From NCBI GenBank assembly GCA_013397935.1, contig VZRN01000634.1:4530525-4594524 (forward strand): a DNA stretch of 64,000 nt. The letters are read 5' to 3'. The notes beneath the pieces are model-generated. The model made no database searches. It saw only the letters and a program-made list of their open reading frames with translations, and had not been told where the DNA came from. The DNA comes from Dasyornis broadbenti (lineage: Eukaryota > Chordata > Aves > Passeriformes > Dasyornithidae). How positions within the stretch are numbered: the stretch's first letter is position 1; each line of letters starts with the position of its first letter. Positions 39,906-53,610 of the stretch are shown here, piece after piece. The translations under genes and the position numbers were made by a program.

Positions 39906-42900
39906 TTTTGGTTCTATTTTGGCTTTGGGTCAGAATTAGAAGAGGGATCATGAATTTAGGATTTGACCCATTCAGCTACACATACCTTAAACTGAGGTTG
40001 AAGTCTCTGCACTGATACCTGAGGAGCTTTGATTGCTTTTTTAGTGGCATAAATGTTCCAATTTTGACCTGCATGCCACACTCGCACCAATTCCAGCTCA
40101 TTTCTCTGTAATTCTTATAGAATAATCTCAGGAGGATATAGGAGCAGGACATCTAAAAGAGTTTATGTACGATTATTGCTTTTCTAATTAAAATAATGTT
40201 CACATGTACAGTTATTAATATGATAAATAAAAATCCAAAAATACCCTTTTCATCACTAGAATGTGACTCAAAAGACCTTTTTCTGCATAATAATAACTGA
40301 ATGAGATCTATAAAGGTCAGAAATGAATCAGACTCCTTTAAGAAAGAGGTATTTTAGTTTTGGTGAAGAGGCAAATAATCCAAGAGAGGAATTTTATTCC
40401 TGGCATGCATCAATATGAATAACATAAGAAATCAGGATTATTTGCAGCTATCTGCTCTTTCTTGTGCTGTACGTGTGCTTCTTACTTTGATGGGCCTGTG
40501 AATTAGATATTTAGAGAAGGAAAAGTAAAATATGCAGCCCCACAAAGGTGAAAAAAAGCAGTTTGCCCTGATAGGTGCTGCCTTTGAAGTGTTTATGAGT
40601 TAATGGCATCAAAGCTACTCCCTGAAAGGGCTTGGATGAGGGGCTTGTGAGTCTAGGACACACCACATTTACAGGGAAAACCATTCCATGGACAATTACA
40701 CATCTCGAAAAACCTCTTTTTTTAGTAATACAAATAATTTTGCAACGTTGGCAAGCCTTATTAAAGATAACGGCTGATTTGAGCGGTTGATTTTAGGCGG
40801 ATTCTCCACCTGGTAATTGTTCCACAAACCCTGTATGAGTTTCAATGCCATGACTCTCAACTTGGGGGATTTCTCTTGGCACGCTCACTTTAAAGCATTC
40901 AGAATCTTTGGGTTTTAAGAGAAGCTCCCCGAAATGCTGTGCTTTGTACCTTAAGCCACACTGTCAGAAGCAGTGAAATCTTTCCTTTTGGAAATTTAAG
41001 GCTGAAAGAGGAGCCTGGGAGCACAAGGCAGGTCAGAAACGCCCTGAAGCTGAGTAGTGCAGAATGTGATCCTGGAATGAGAGCAGTGCAAACGCCATCC
41101 ATTGCAAAGCTCTTGGCATGGGAACTTCAAATGCGTGACTTGGGATTCCCAAGAATAAATTAACTTTAAAACGTGTGAATATGTATTATATTCATCAAAA
41201 CTGACTAAACTCTTCCACAGTTTCCCAGTTTTAGGACTTTGAACCTGTCAGACTTTTTCCTGAAGCTCATGTCCTAATTGAAAATCCTATAAAAAATTAC
41301 AAGTTCAACTCACTTATGCTTTCACAGTATAATTTTATTAACCTAAAACTTTCTTATGAAAGTACCACATTGTTTTGTGATAGCACGTGCCACGAATTTG
41401 AAGAGCTTTGTTCAAGGCAATGGTAGACATGCAACAATAATAAAGTTCTGCTTTAAAATATTAAAACTTTTTAGCAATTGCAAATAATTTTAAATATTTT
41501 TTATTTTAATATATAAAATTGTATTGAAGCATAAATTGGCTGTTCATGAGATTGATGAAGGCCAGAGGAACTACGCATATTTTGGTACAAATAATTCGGG
41601 AGAAATAAAATTATTCTAGAGGGAATCTTAAAAGTCACTTTCATATTTCACAGACACACGTGAAATCATTTAAAGATCATTTTAGTTTTAAAATTGAACC
41701 ACATTAAAACAAAAGGTATGAAATGGTTCAGTAAAACCCAGATAAAGTGAAAGTTTTGTTCTATGCTCAACAAAATGCTTTGGTGCTGCTGCATCAATTG
41801 TAAAGGTCTTTTCCCTGGTCCAGTCGCCACGTTCCCATAAACGGATCTGATTTGACAATTCTCTTCGTGTGTAATTCAGAATTTACAGCTTAAACGCTGT
41901 CTAAAAACCACATGAAGGAATTGCAAGTTCACATTTCACATATTCTGCGCTTTCAGCAGAATCATTTGCATAAATACAGCTCTATCCGCTCCTATAAATA
42001 ATTGTAAGACACACCATCTTTATCTCTGTTATCCCAGAAAGCCAAAGGCAGATATTTGATGCTATAATAATGGTCTAAAAATGACAGAAATTGAGGTTTA
42101 GCTCATTGTTATGATGGCATAAATGGCAGAGTTCACCTGCGTGGATTCCCATTGGCTTGAGTAAATCATGGTTTGTGTGGAACTCGGGCAGAAGCTGCTG
42201 CTGCTGTTGCATGTGGATGTCTGGGTAAGGCTTTCTGCTTTTCATGGCTTCTGGAACAGTGTTCCAAAACGAAATGTAAGTATTTGGAACTGACAGGTAA
42301 TGTAATTCCTTCCTCCTGGCCTGGCTTTTCCTTCACCACTGTAAAAGGTGAACATTCTTTCCATTAATCTTGTAATATCTCCCTGCAGCTGCCTGGACCA
42401 GCTCGAACTCTCTTCTGATGGCCAGCACACACTCAATGGCAGCAGGAGAATTTGGAGCGGAGTTTTGCAAATTTAAAACATTTCTGTTAACCTGGCATTG
42501 GCTTCCAACAACGTCAGAGAGTTCTAATTACACAACTTTTAAACGTTCTGAACTTCTCTGTCTTGCAGCAAACAAAAATCACATCCCAGCAATGAGGGAG
42601 AAGCAGAGTCAGGGTATCAGTGTTTGTGCTTCGTGTTTACCATGAAACACAAACATGTTCTTCATTTGAACACACGAAGAGAATAAACCAGGAAGTAAAG
42701 CCGTAGCTACTGTGACAGCTGCTAGAAAAATTTCTGAAGGCTCACCTGGCTTTCCTTTTCAAAATGGCATTTCCAGACAGCAATGGCAATTAAAATACTT
42801 TTCTTTACAGATCTGATGCCATGACCATTTTTGTCACTTGACTACGAAGAAATTGGATCCACGGATAAGGTCAGATCTCTGGTTAGCAGCATTTTGATGC

Positions 42901-43296
42901 CCCGGGTCAGTGCAGAGCAGAGCTGTGCTTTCCTCAGGGCGCTGCCCACCCAAGTAGTCATGATTGCAATAAATAAACAAAGAAATGCTCTGCCCATGGT
43001 GCCTCATTAGGGTAGGGTCACACAGCTGAAGGGTTAGATAAAAAGTAAATATTTAGCATAAGCTAATAAGAAAATTTTATTTAATGTTTTTTTTTTCTCA
43101 GTTAGCCAGATAACTCTGGAGGGAAGGATGTGATCACAAAAAAGATTCTTCTTTCTTCTCTAAATTTTCCCATTCCATCTGAGCAAGGGGAGGCTTTTCC
43201 AGAGGAGTTGCTTTCCACAGTTATCATAAGGATTGTTTGTTTAAGGAGCAGACTCATGCCTGTGTTCAAGGACAATAAGGAAAAAAGAATAAAATG

Positions 43297-43311
43297 TATA
43301 TATATATATAT
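43297..43311. repeat. TA dinucleotide repeat
   Basis: Seven TA units plus one T, flanked by AAAATG and TAGGGGGGA. A short microsatellite. Confidence 0.95.
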
Positions 43312-46281
43312 TAGGGGGGAAAATAGGAGCCTGCAGAGGTTTTCCTGAAAGGAAGATTTGCAAGTGCGCACAAAAGCGACAGTAAAGAAAGGAGAGATAT
43401 TGACAAGGAAAGAAACAAAAATGAATTAAAAGTGTCAATATTTCCCTTGAGTAATTAAATAAAAGCATTCTCGTGCCTGACCCATTTTGGAGGGAGGGAG
43501 ACTGTGGTTCGCTGCGGTGCTATAAAGCACAGAAAGCCAAGTTAGCCTCCAGTTGCCTGGATTCAGTGACAGACTGGGCTTGGGGCGAGAGCTGACCTGC
43601 TCCAGCCTGCCTTCTGCAAGCTGTCAGCCAGAGCCTCACTGAGATCCAGACAAAAAAATAAAAAAAACAGCAATTTTTTCAAAATGTTTGTCTTTTAATC
43701 TGGGTCATGTCCAGGATCCCGTTGCTGCTGCTGCTCCATAAACATCTGATGGTGCCAATGGAGCGCTGGGGCCAGAAGGAAGGACATGTGAGGAGGCAGA
43801 AACTCATGAATGCCATTAAAAGCCAAATTGCTTGGCTCTCGGCACTAGACATGCACAAAGGGCATCTCTTTAGCGGTTACAGGTTTTAGCTCAAATCGGA
43901 AGTGGTGCTGAGGGTGTGGGGCACATCCTGCTCGCAGTTTCCATTTCAGTTCTCAGTGGATTGCAGCGTTGATTTTGTTTACCCCTGGGCACAGCAGAGG
44001 TGCTGGGACCAGGAGTACTCGCAGATGAATTTTCTGATGTGCTCATGGAATCCATGCAGACTGGAAGAAAACAATTTAAAAGCAAGATTGATTGTGTTAC
44101 ACTGATGTGGATGAGGTTTATCTTTGTAATCCTAAAACTGGATTACTTGCATGCCAGCAAACGTCTTTTTCCTTGTTTCTGTAAATTATGAAAAATGTTA
44201 ACATCAGTCACCTTAGTTCCTGGAAAATCTTCTCAGATTTGCAATTCTGTTGTGTAAATTAATAGCTCAGTTCACTAGAGAAAAATATTGCAAACGTATT
44301 TTGGCATCTTATAGAAGCAGACAACTTGTAAGGTAATATATTTTCTTCTAGCAAATACGTGTCAAATTAGCTGAACAGGTTTTAACAAGCATGTCCTCAT
44401 TCCTTCAGGAGCTGAGGATGTACTTGCTACAGTCTCAAAGTAAATTAGGCACTCAGTTCGCCTTAGAAAGAGAAATAGGTAATAAAAGTTATTCTGCTCT
44501 TCAAGGTTTGAATGAACATGAAAATTCCATTTCGTTCTTAAAAAAAAAAATAAAACAAAACAAAAGTTGCTGCTGTATGTGCTTACCTACCTGCTTTGTC
44601 TTGCAAGTTTTTCAAGATCAGACATTAGGTTTTTTCCTGTGGTCTTTAAAACATCTGAACTTCTGTCACGAAAGACACTTTTGTGCATAAAGAGCTGTTA
44701 ATTGCATTGCTGCGTTAACAGCTTAACCTCCTGTGTTAAGGCTGGCATAATTTAAGGTTATGGAAATCCAGAGTTCAGCTGCACCGAGCTGGGTTTCAAG
44801 CAGGTGTTTAACTCCACATTTGCAAAATGTCATTTTCCTTCCCTGCTCTTCACGGCAGAGGGAAATTACTCACCCAGAGATGATTTTGCTTAAAAGATAA
44901 TCCAGGTTCTGCAGCAGCGTGAGAAAGTGTGAGGCTTGTTCTGATACAGACCGGGGAGGAGAGGAAAGGGGAGCAAGGTGCTTTGGGCAAGGCTGCCGTG
45001 GGCTCTTCCATCCTAATCCCAAAGCCGGGAGCTCTCCAGGGCGGGATGTGTGGCAGGATGTGTGGAATGAGGTCCAACAGCAGCAAGGATCCAGGAAATG
45101 CTTGGGAAGACCAAGGGAAGCCCTGCCCCTACACAGCCTGGGGATGCACTTGGGGTGAAGGAGGCACCGCTGACTGTTCTTGGTGCTGAGTCAGAGAAGA
45201 ATGGAAGAAGTTTTCTGTTCTGTTTGGTGAAAATGTAAAGCAAAGAGAAAAATGCATGCAAAAACCTTTTTATGATATTTTGGAGTTACTAACTAAGCTC
45301 AGGAGGAGAAAAGTGCAATTGTGGTTTGGCTGAAGTTTGAGCTGCCCCTGTGCTCGGCTCAGGCACAGCCCTGGGGCTGAGATTCCCCGGCTCACATTGG
45401 TTCTAGAGATGTCAATACCAGCCAAGCCTCGACTGGGTGACAAAAACATTTTTAAAAATATTCAACAAACACTCATCCAGTCATCCTGGCACATTTTGGA
45501 CCTCCTCCATCATATGGACAAGAACTAAATTTCCTATTGAAAACACGGATAAGGATGGGACACAAGATTCCAGTATTGTCAGTTTATGCCACGTAAAGGT
45601 TAAAGCAGTAATATTTCTTCTTTTTACGTCTTATTTCTTGAGAAACACCAGCTCACAGGATTGAACCCTTCAAAATAATTGGCCAGTGTGAGCTGACAGA
45701 TCTGAGCGGAGCACAAGGGTCGGTACCAGATGCAATGAGCCTGATCTGTCTGAAAACAAACTTTACAGAGGACTTGCAAGGACAAAGGAAAAGCAGCGGC
45801 TTCCTCATCTCCGTGGATATTTTCTGAAGGAAAAGATTAAAAAAAAAAAGGTAAAACTTAAAAACTAGCAAAGCTTCCCACAGGCTTTATCACTGAAGCT
45901 CACATACAACGGTTCTGTATTCACTGGTTATTGTCGGTCAGGATCACAAGAACTTCTGTCTTTGCTCTGCAATTCTGCTCCTCCCCAGCTCCATCACCTG
46001 ACAGTTTAGCAGGAATATTTTTAATCTCTCGTCCATGACAATACTACAGAACAGTGAGTTGTCATTCCTGGGAAAGACATCTCTGAGCTGGATTTGATTC
46101 ATCCATTCGGGCTGACAGCAGTTAATAATCATCCCACGTGGGGCAAACTTCATCCAAACAATCCATTTTGTGCTTACTCGTGAGAGTGAGTGAGCCTGGA
46201 AAGCACCGAGGCCATGATGAATTCTATACTCTGGTTTTCTCTTATCCCCAGGACCTGTCACTGCACTGCAAAAGAAGAAGG

Positions 46282-46345
46282 AAAAAAAAAAAGAGTTTGA
46301 TGGGTTTGAAATTATTTATTCTGGGGGGAAAAAAAAAAAAAAAAA
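46282..46345 (+). repeat. Paired poly-A runs
   Basis: Two A runs, 46282-46292 and 46329-46345 (17 A), separated by 36 bases. The first follows GAAGAAGAAGG and the second follows CTGGGGGG. No retroposed body is recognised upstream, so they are listed as simple repeats. Confidence 0.85.
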
Positions 46346-48740
46346 GCAAATTTTTGTTTGTTTTATTCGGTGCCACTGAAAAGTGTTACCAATGGATGCA
46401 GTGCAGGTGCCAGGAGCTGAACTCAAGGGGGCCCACACTTATATCTGACTTTTTGTCCGTAAAGTTTTGCCTCCACTTTCATCTTCCTTCTCCAAAGGGT
46501 TCCACTGCTCTGAGGAATATTTCACCAGCCTGTGTTTGTATTCATCACACAGAAACCTTGGGCTGGAGCAAAAGTGAATGCAGGGGCAAATAACAAATTA
46601 ACTGCTGGGTTCAAAGCCCTTGCAAACTCTGACTTGGAATAAATGGCAGCACTAAACTTAATGGGTTTTGTTTGGTTTGGTTTTGTTTTCACCAAAACAA
46701 AATTATCCTCCTGTTAGAAACAAATCACTGTAATTGGCCAGTCAGACTGGAGAGTAAGTTGCTCATATTTTTCCTAATAAAATACTTACAAACCTATAAC
46801 GGTTTCTTACATTTCTTCTGTTCTCACTATATGATCATGAAGTGTACAAATCATTAATTTAAATATATTTATTCAGTATAGGAGTAATTTGCTTTATAGC
46901 TTATTTTAGGATTAATGCTTTAGGGGAAAAAAAAAGTAATCTTTATAGATCATCTCCCCTGAAGTAAGGTACACCCACATTTTAGATCTTGATAACAAAA
47001 TTAAGACCTGATTGTTCTAACATAAGTTATCAAAAACAAAGTAATCTAATCTAATTTGATGAGCATGGACAATAATTCCTGTCTTCCAATAGCACAGGGG
47101 TTTTTTTAATAGAAAAATTAATGTTTCATTGGATTAATGTACACAGAAGATGAAATAAATGTGGTTTAAAACGTGTGTAGTTACACTCAATGAACAATTT
47201 AGGAGCAATCAATCTGTCACCCACTTTAATCTTTAAAACAAGCATGCAATCTAATCGTGTTTTGTAAAATTACATTTGGTCTTTTAAACTACTTCATCAG
47301 AATATCTATCAGATAAACACGGGGATGAAAATGTGCTGCTTCTGAATAACTAAATTATAATAATTTGTAAATAAATCAGTCAAATTTTGCTACACTATTG
47401 TGTAATTTTTTTAAATACCTTAGGAGAGATGATAGAGGCAAAAGAGTAGATATAAAAATAAAATAGAGAGTAGATGTTTATCTTACAAGTTGGAATGTCC
47501 CTGTGACTCTTTTTGCCAGTATCTATATGTGACCCTGGTGGACAGAAGGAGAATAAAAATGAAATCCAAAATTAATGTATATATTAGTGTCTTTTTGATA
47601 GTCCATGTTTTAAACATGCATATCTCGCCAGGTTCTACAATCCTGCCTCACAGGCCATTTGGAAACTGCAATTAAAAGACAACTCTCCTAATGTTCTCTA
47701 GCTGGCAATTTATGTAAATTCTGATTTTAGCATCATTTTCCTGAGTATTAAAAAATAAAAATCATGAGGGGACACTCAACTGATGAATCTTTTCATTGCA
47801 TCGTGTACCCCAAAACCAGAATAATTTGAATCAGACTACCCAAAGGTTAAGGAAAGAGAAAATGTTTAAAACTTCAAATCCTTTTTGTGCTTGTGACCCA
47901 TCTGATTCTGTGACCAGTATCCACCCAGAGAACCAGATTATTTCTCGATTTTTACCTCCGGTGTTGGAGCTGTAAGAGTTTGAGAAAATGAGGCAGGACA
48001 AATTTTAAGTATGTGCATAATTATTGTGCACTTAAACCTGTGCTTAAGTGCATTTCTGGAGCTGGGCCCAGTGACCTCAGCTCTGCCCATGAAAGTCAAT
48101 GCAACACGAGCCATTTGTGTCTAATACTGCAGGACGTAACTTTTAACATCTAACTCTTATAAAAATCACATTTTAACCTTGTCTCGCTAATTCCAGCTGT
48201 TACTGGGGCCATATTTATGCCACAACTCAAAGTGCAGTTTGTCACTCCCACGCTTTAACCTCCGGACATCCTCTCCCTAATATTTTTTTAAACATCAAAA
48301 TGTCCTCCAGCTAATTATAATAGCACGGATTTCATAAATGAAGAATTTCGCTCTTAAATTCTTCTCATTACAGAAAAATTAAAAACATCTAGCAAAAAGT
48401 GGTGGGGTGGATCTAAGGATTTTAAAATTTTTTTTCCTGAATGGATTGACTTACAAAAACAAAGACGTAATGACTGTAAATTCCTGGAAACGTGAAGCGT
48501 GTTGATTGTTCTCTGCATTACTCTGATGGAAAATGCTAGGAGTCAAAGTTTTCATTTATATGGCTGGTTAATAGCTTTGGCAATTTTTATTGTACAACTG
48601 TTATGTTTTTAATTGCTAGATGCATCCTGAGCAGGGCTAGGCAATAAAAATTAGGAAGATGTGCTTTTATCAAGCATGACTCACTTAATAACCTTGAATT
48701 TAAAATGGATTTGTCCAGCCCTTGCATTTATCTCTTATGG

Positions 48741-48815
48741 TAACTTCCACTAGATACTAATAAGTTACTAGATACTAATGAGTTACTGGATAATAATAAG
48801 TTACTGGATACTAAT
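48741..48815 (+). repeat. 18-bp minisatellite, about four copies
   Basis: The unit TAATAAGTTACTAGATAC starts at 48758, 48776 and 48794, each differing by one to three bases (for example TAATGAGTTACTGGATAA). A degenerate copy precedes at 48741 (TAACTTCCACTAGATAC), and the array ends in TAATTAGG. A short local tandem array made by slippage. Confidence 0.93.
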
Positions 48816-51800
48816 TAGGCTTTTATACACTTTGCTTCGCCATTCTTTGGAGGCTCAAGCAGAAATTTGCAGAGCTGTGGATATTTATAAATTCAGTTTA
48901 CACAGCTTTAACATCCCGAGCTCTCCTCGTTTCAGAAATCCCAGTGCCAGCGGTGATGTTGTCAGTGGTTTTTGGTGAGAGAAGCTTCACCCGTGTTCCT
49001 TGGCCAGACCGTACACAGAACATGCCATGGAGACGCCAGATTCCTGCAGAAAATGTTTACACAACACGCTAGACATAAAGTGGCATCACATCAAATTGCT
49101 GTTAGAAAACAGAGGAAATGCATAAATCTGAGCCCATAATCCAGGTATTTCATTCCTCTTTGACCTTTCTGGAGCATCCCTTTACCTTTGCTACTTTCCC
49201 CTGGAAATCTCAGCTTAAATCTTCCTTTCCCTTCTTCCCGGAGCCCTTTCTGAGGGGCTTGTGATGCTCCACGTGAGCACAGCTGGGAAAAGCAGCTTCC
49301 TGCTCTTGCTTTGCATTATTTTCTGCTAGAGCATAAGGAATCTTTGGCTCCTCACCTTGAAACACTCCTGAGAGCGGAATTTTGATCCCTTTCACAGGTT
49401 TCTTCTCACTGCTCCTGGACTCACACGAGTAAATCAAACGGTAGAAAGAATTTACAAGAGAAGATGTTAGAAAGTGACCTTTAATCAGCAGCTATGGAAA
49501 TGTAGAATGTAATTTTACATTTGGAGGAGTCTGTCTGTCGGCCCTGAGCTGCACAGCAGCGATCAGTTCCCATCCTTCGGGTGCCTCCCATGCGCTGCTC
49601 ACTCTGATCGACCAGAGAAAGTGCAGGGAATGTGAAACTCAGGCTGCTGGAACAAATGAGACGTCAGATCTTTTGACACCAACATCTCTGGGCAGCTGGA
49701 GAAAAGCCTCTGCACGGAGCTGACGCCTGGGAACTGATCGGTGGCTGCAGGGGGCTCACAGAGCCCAGTGCTTCTGCCCGGAGGCTCCAGCCCTGCTCCG
49801 GGTGCCAGCCCCTGCCTCATGGCAAGCCCTGATGCTCCAGCAGCAGTCACTCCTCATCAGGCAAGTCCATTAATCACATTTCAGGAGGCCAATTGCCTAC
49901 AGCCACTCTCCATTTCTTCCAGGGACTGGAGACAGATTTAATTTTTCCCCTGAATGCATTAACCTGAAGGAGCAGCCTACTTAATTAAAACAGATATTGT
50001 TTCACTTTCTTTAAGTATGCAAATATCTTTATTAGACTAGGTGTCATGTGCTGTACTTTCCTGCTTAATTAATCTCAACCTCATCTTGATTTGCCTGAGT
50101 GGGAATAAAAACTCCCCCATTTATTTTTGGTGACTCAGTGCATTCCCTACAACAGGTTTGGTATCACGAGCCATCTCCTTTCCCACGGGGAAGAGATCAC
50201 CTGTGCATCGCTAAATGTCCTTTGTGTAGGCATCCAAGGCAGCAACAGAAATGTGTATGTGAGGCATGTGGGGTTTAGGGGGAAATTTGGGGTTACAGTG
50301 AGTTTGGAGAAATCCCTCACGTGAGGCACGGGGTTCAGCAGCACCGCTGACCTCAGGGCTGTCTGTGGTCTGTACCCAATGAGCGATGGAGGTTTTCATC
50401 TTTGAGATTTATTTTGTTCCCACCTATCAAAGGATGGGGACTCAGTTCTAATTGTCTAGTTTTGGAAAATATCTTTGATGTATAAAATTAGTAAAAGAGT
50501 GGAATAGGATTCCCAAAGGAAGAACGAGAAATCCAAAAGGTCACTATAGGACCTTGTTTTGTTTAAACTGTTCTGTTACAGGGGCAATATTTCACTACAA
50601 AGATTTAAGTATTTGTAAAGCTTCTACAAAATAAATTTAATTACATATCTAACAATGAATCAAAACTTCAGATTGAAACAAATTGCTTCAATATCTTCCT
50701 GAACCTACATGAAATTTATATCAATAACCAGAGTTAGTTTACTTTGACCTTATTTTTCAATTTAATTTCGTTGCAATTCCAATTAAACAGATCTAAACCC
50801 GCGTACTTGCACGTCCTGCTTTATCGGTATCCAATCTGTGCAAATTCTTCCATCCAGTCAGTTTCGTGAATTTGTCAGAGATCAGTCACGTGGCAGACAG
50901 TAATTTGTTAGGTTAAAAATTAATTGGACAAACAAATCAATGAGTTCCTAGTAGTGGCTATTGGGCTTTTTTATTTGACTTCCTTTGTTGTGTTTTGCTC
51001 AGAATTACTCTGCATATTAAACTAATTAATACATCAGTACTTGAGCTCAGTTTGGGCTCCTGGTGAACTTCTCAGCCAGTTTTCCAAAAGGAAATTTCTC
51101 TGGTTTTTTTCAGAGCAGTGCTTTGTCTTCTTCATGGCATTTTCATAGCATCTACCAATTTTTTCAGCACAGCAGGCAGTAGAAACCTACAGTTCAATCA
51201 ATTTTTGTGTGCACATGGAATTTTCTAACAGATTAAAAATACTTGAATCTGAGGTTTCCACTGCCTTTCCTCGTCCTTTTGGAAAATCCTGAAGGGAACA
51301 CAGACGCCAGTTGAAGGTGATGAATTAGTTTAGATTTGAAGGGGTCTCTCAGAAGCCTGTCCCACGTGCAGAGCCCCCCAGGGCTGTCCTGTCCCAGTGA
51401 CCAGGACTGTCCCCAGAGCTGCACTGTGAGCTCTCAGTTACAGCTGACCTCCCTTTCATTGCCCCAAACTCCCCAGGAGCACCTTTGACTGCACAGGTTC
51501 TGCAGGGGGGAGCAGTTTATCCTTTCAATATTTTCTGGCACAAAGCCCTGCTTTGCATCACTGCTGAGAGTCCCACTGCCCGAAGGAAATTCCACACTTG
51601 TTTGAAAGAGAAAATGTTAACCTCCTTCTCTATGAGTGGCAGCATGGAAATCAGGCTCCTACTGCTCTTGATATGGTGAAGTCATTCTGCACAAACTGAC
51701 TGCAAATCCTTCCCATGTAGATTAACAGGGCCATTCCATTTTACAAAGCACAACTCCTTTGACCTGAGCAAAATTCCGAAACAGGAGAACACTTCAACCT

Positions 51801-53566
51801 AGCAGGATAAATTATTTCTAGTTCAACAAGATTTCCAAGACCTGCAAAAATAATGTGTTCATTTCTGTACCTGTTAATTGAAATCTCTGTGAAAATATTC
51901 CACAAATATTCCCTTGTCTTGCCACAGTAACTGTGGAATGAGCCCTTTCCCTCCAGAAGCTCCTGAGAAGGGCGCAGCTGTAGCTCTCCAGCCCCTTGGA
52001 TGGCCAAGGGTATGGAAAACAACGGGACATCCTTCCAACACCATTGCTGTGCGTCTGTGGGTAAGGAGGTGTGTTTGGATCCCGTTTTCAGTGTATCCAT
52101 TCTCATGGTGCTTGCTGTGCAAATTATCCATCCTGGAAGTGTCCTTTGACAAAGGAAGAAAGGAATTTAATGGCAGTGAGTTTCCTCCCAAAACCCTAAA
52201 ATCTGCCCGTATTCTTTTCTGACAATTTTTTGATCTCCCAGCGAAGCAAAGAGCAAAACAACTTCAAATAATTGATATAAATGTTTGTAGTGACAGTGGT
52301 AAAAAGCTCTATCTTCAGGAAATACAAAGACAGCAATACCATTGTATCTGCGGAAAAGTGAAAGTTGTTTATTACATTTGGGGTTGTGTGTGATGGAATG
52401 GGAGAGACCAAACAAAGGAGAAGATTGCTCCCAGTTTTTGTGAGTAACAAGTCAAGAGTGGAAGTAAATGTAGAAGGAACAGGAGTCAATAAGGCCTGTG
52501 GCAAGAGCACGAGCTGTGGCCTCTGCCAGCCCCGCAGCGGGGCAGCACCATCCTCTCAGAGGACTTGGGCTCCAACCAGGCAGCACAGCAGGACTGGAAA
52601 CAGAGGCCAAGGAAGTCTCAGTGCCATTTATTTTAATCGCCATTGTAAAGGGATTTATACTAATGGAACACAATTACATTAGCCCACGAGATTTTAGAGG
52701 AGAACTGATATATAATTCCATTCTCTACCGTTTGTAGTTGTCTAACTAATTAGCAATTATAAATAATTCCCTTTGGATTAATTGCTTAGATGGCATTCAG
52801 AATATAAATCTTTCCACATAACATCTATATTATTCAGACTGAAAAACCTACTTTGATTTTATCCTTGGCTGACTTTGAACCCAGGTCACTGAAGCAAAGC
52901 GGTATAAATCATCTATTCCTACCCAACTTTTACTCCAGGCTTATGCCATTTATACAAAGCATTCTGTATTCTTTTGATTTAAACTTGATCTTAATCCTAG
53001 GAGTATTTTTTAAAATTCCCTAGGAGTAATTTTTGTAAAAATGGAAAGTATTGCTTCCAAATAGAGAAAGGAAATTTGTTTCTGCCACTGAAATATCAGA
53101 GGCCTTAAATTGTCTATGAAGATACACTAAACTTGGGTTTATGAGAGCTTTTCTAGGCATAAGACTCTTCTGTATATCCTGTGTGGTTCTCTCAACTCTC
53201 TGTTCGGATTGCTGAGATTAGATTTCATCACATCCAAGTCCCAGTTTTCATAACAAAATCCTGCAGGAGGATAATGCATCATCCATGCAGCCAAACAGGA
53301 GCTTCAAGAGATCATGTGGGTGATACCTCATCGCTATTTGGGAAAAAAAGGAAATAAATTATAGTCCATCTGCTCTTTAGTAAGGAGCCTCCAACTGTGG
53401 AAAGCTGCTGCCAAGACCTTTCTTTATAAAAAGGCCAAAAAAATCAGAAGGCAGCTTAGCAAAGGACTTGGATAGAAATGAGATGTCCTGTTCTTGAGCT
53501 TTTTGTAGGAGCTCCACAGATGTGCTAAAGCCTGGCCTGCCTTGGCATGGGGGCTGCTGGCTCCTT
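48816..53566. other. Unique non-coding DNA
   Basis: No gene is supported. GC-richer patches occur at about 49590-49860, 51350-51480 and 52490-52620. Overlapping frames around 51741-52510 (up to 121 codons) lie on both strands and show no recognisable domain. The patch at 52490-52620 may be an old unrecognised repeat, but I cannot name it. Confidence 0.55.
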
Positions 53567-53610
53567 GCTGGGAGCACTGGGAGCGCTGGGAGCACTGGGA
53601 GCACTGGGCT
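53567..53610 (+). repeat. 9-bp minisatellite, about five copies
   Basis: GAGCACTGG-type units (GGGAGCACT, GGGAGCGCT, GGGAGCACT, GGGAGCACT) follow one another with one substitution. In one frame this encodes a repeated Gly-Ala-Leu, an effect of the repeat and not a sign of coding. Confidence 0.95.

Larger units (their letters stand above)
39906..48740. other. Unique AT-rich DNA with simple repeats
   Basis: About 8.8 kb with no supported gene or transposon. It includes an extremely AT-rich stretch at about 41448-41525, a TA repeat at 43297-43311, an A-rich tract with AAAAC repeats at about 44540-44566, A runs at 46282-46292 and 46329-46345, a TTTGG/TTTTG stretch at about 46665-46690, and a long AT-rich run from about 46860 to 47480. 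The 151-codon frame at 46138-46593 begins with GTG and its lysine runs come only from the poly-A tracts. Confidence 0.6.

Noticed and set aside
46138..46593. 151-codon open frame with lysine runs
   Set aside because: The lysine runs are the translation of two poly-A tracts, and the start is GTG. Low-complexity DNA explains it.
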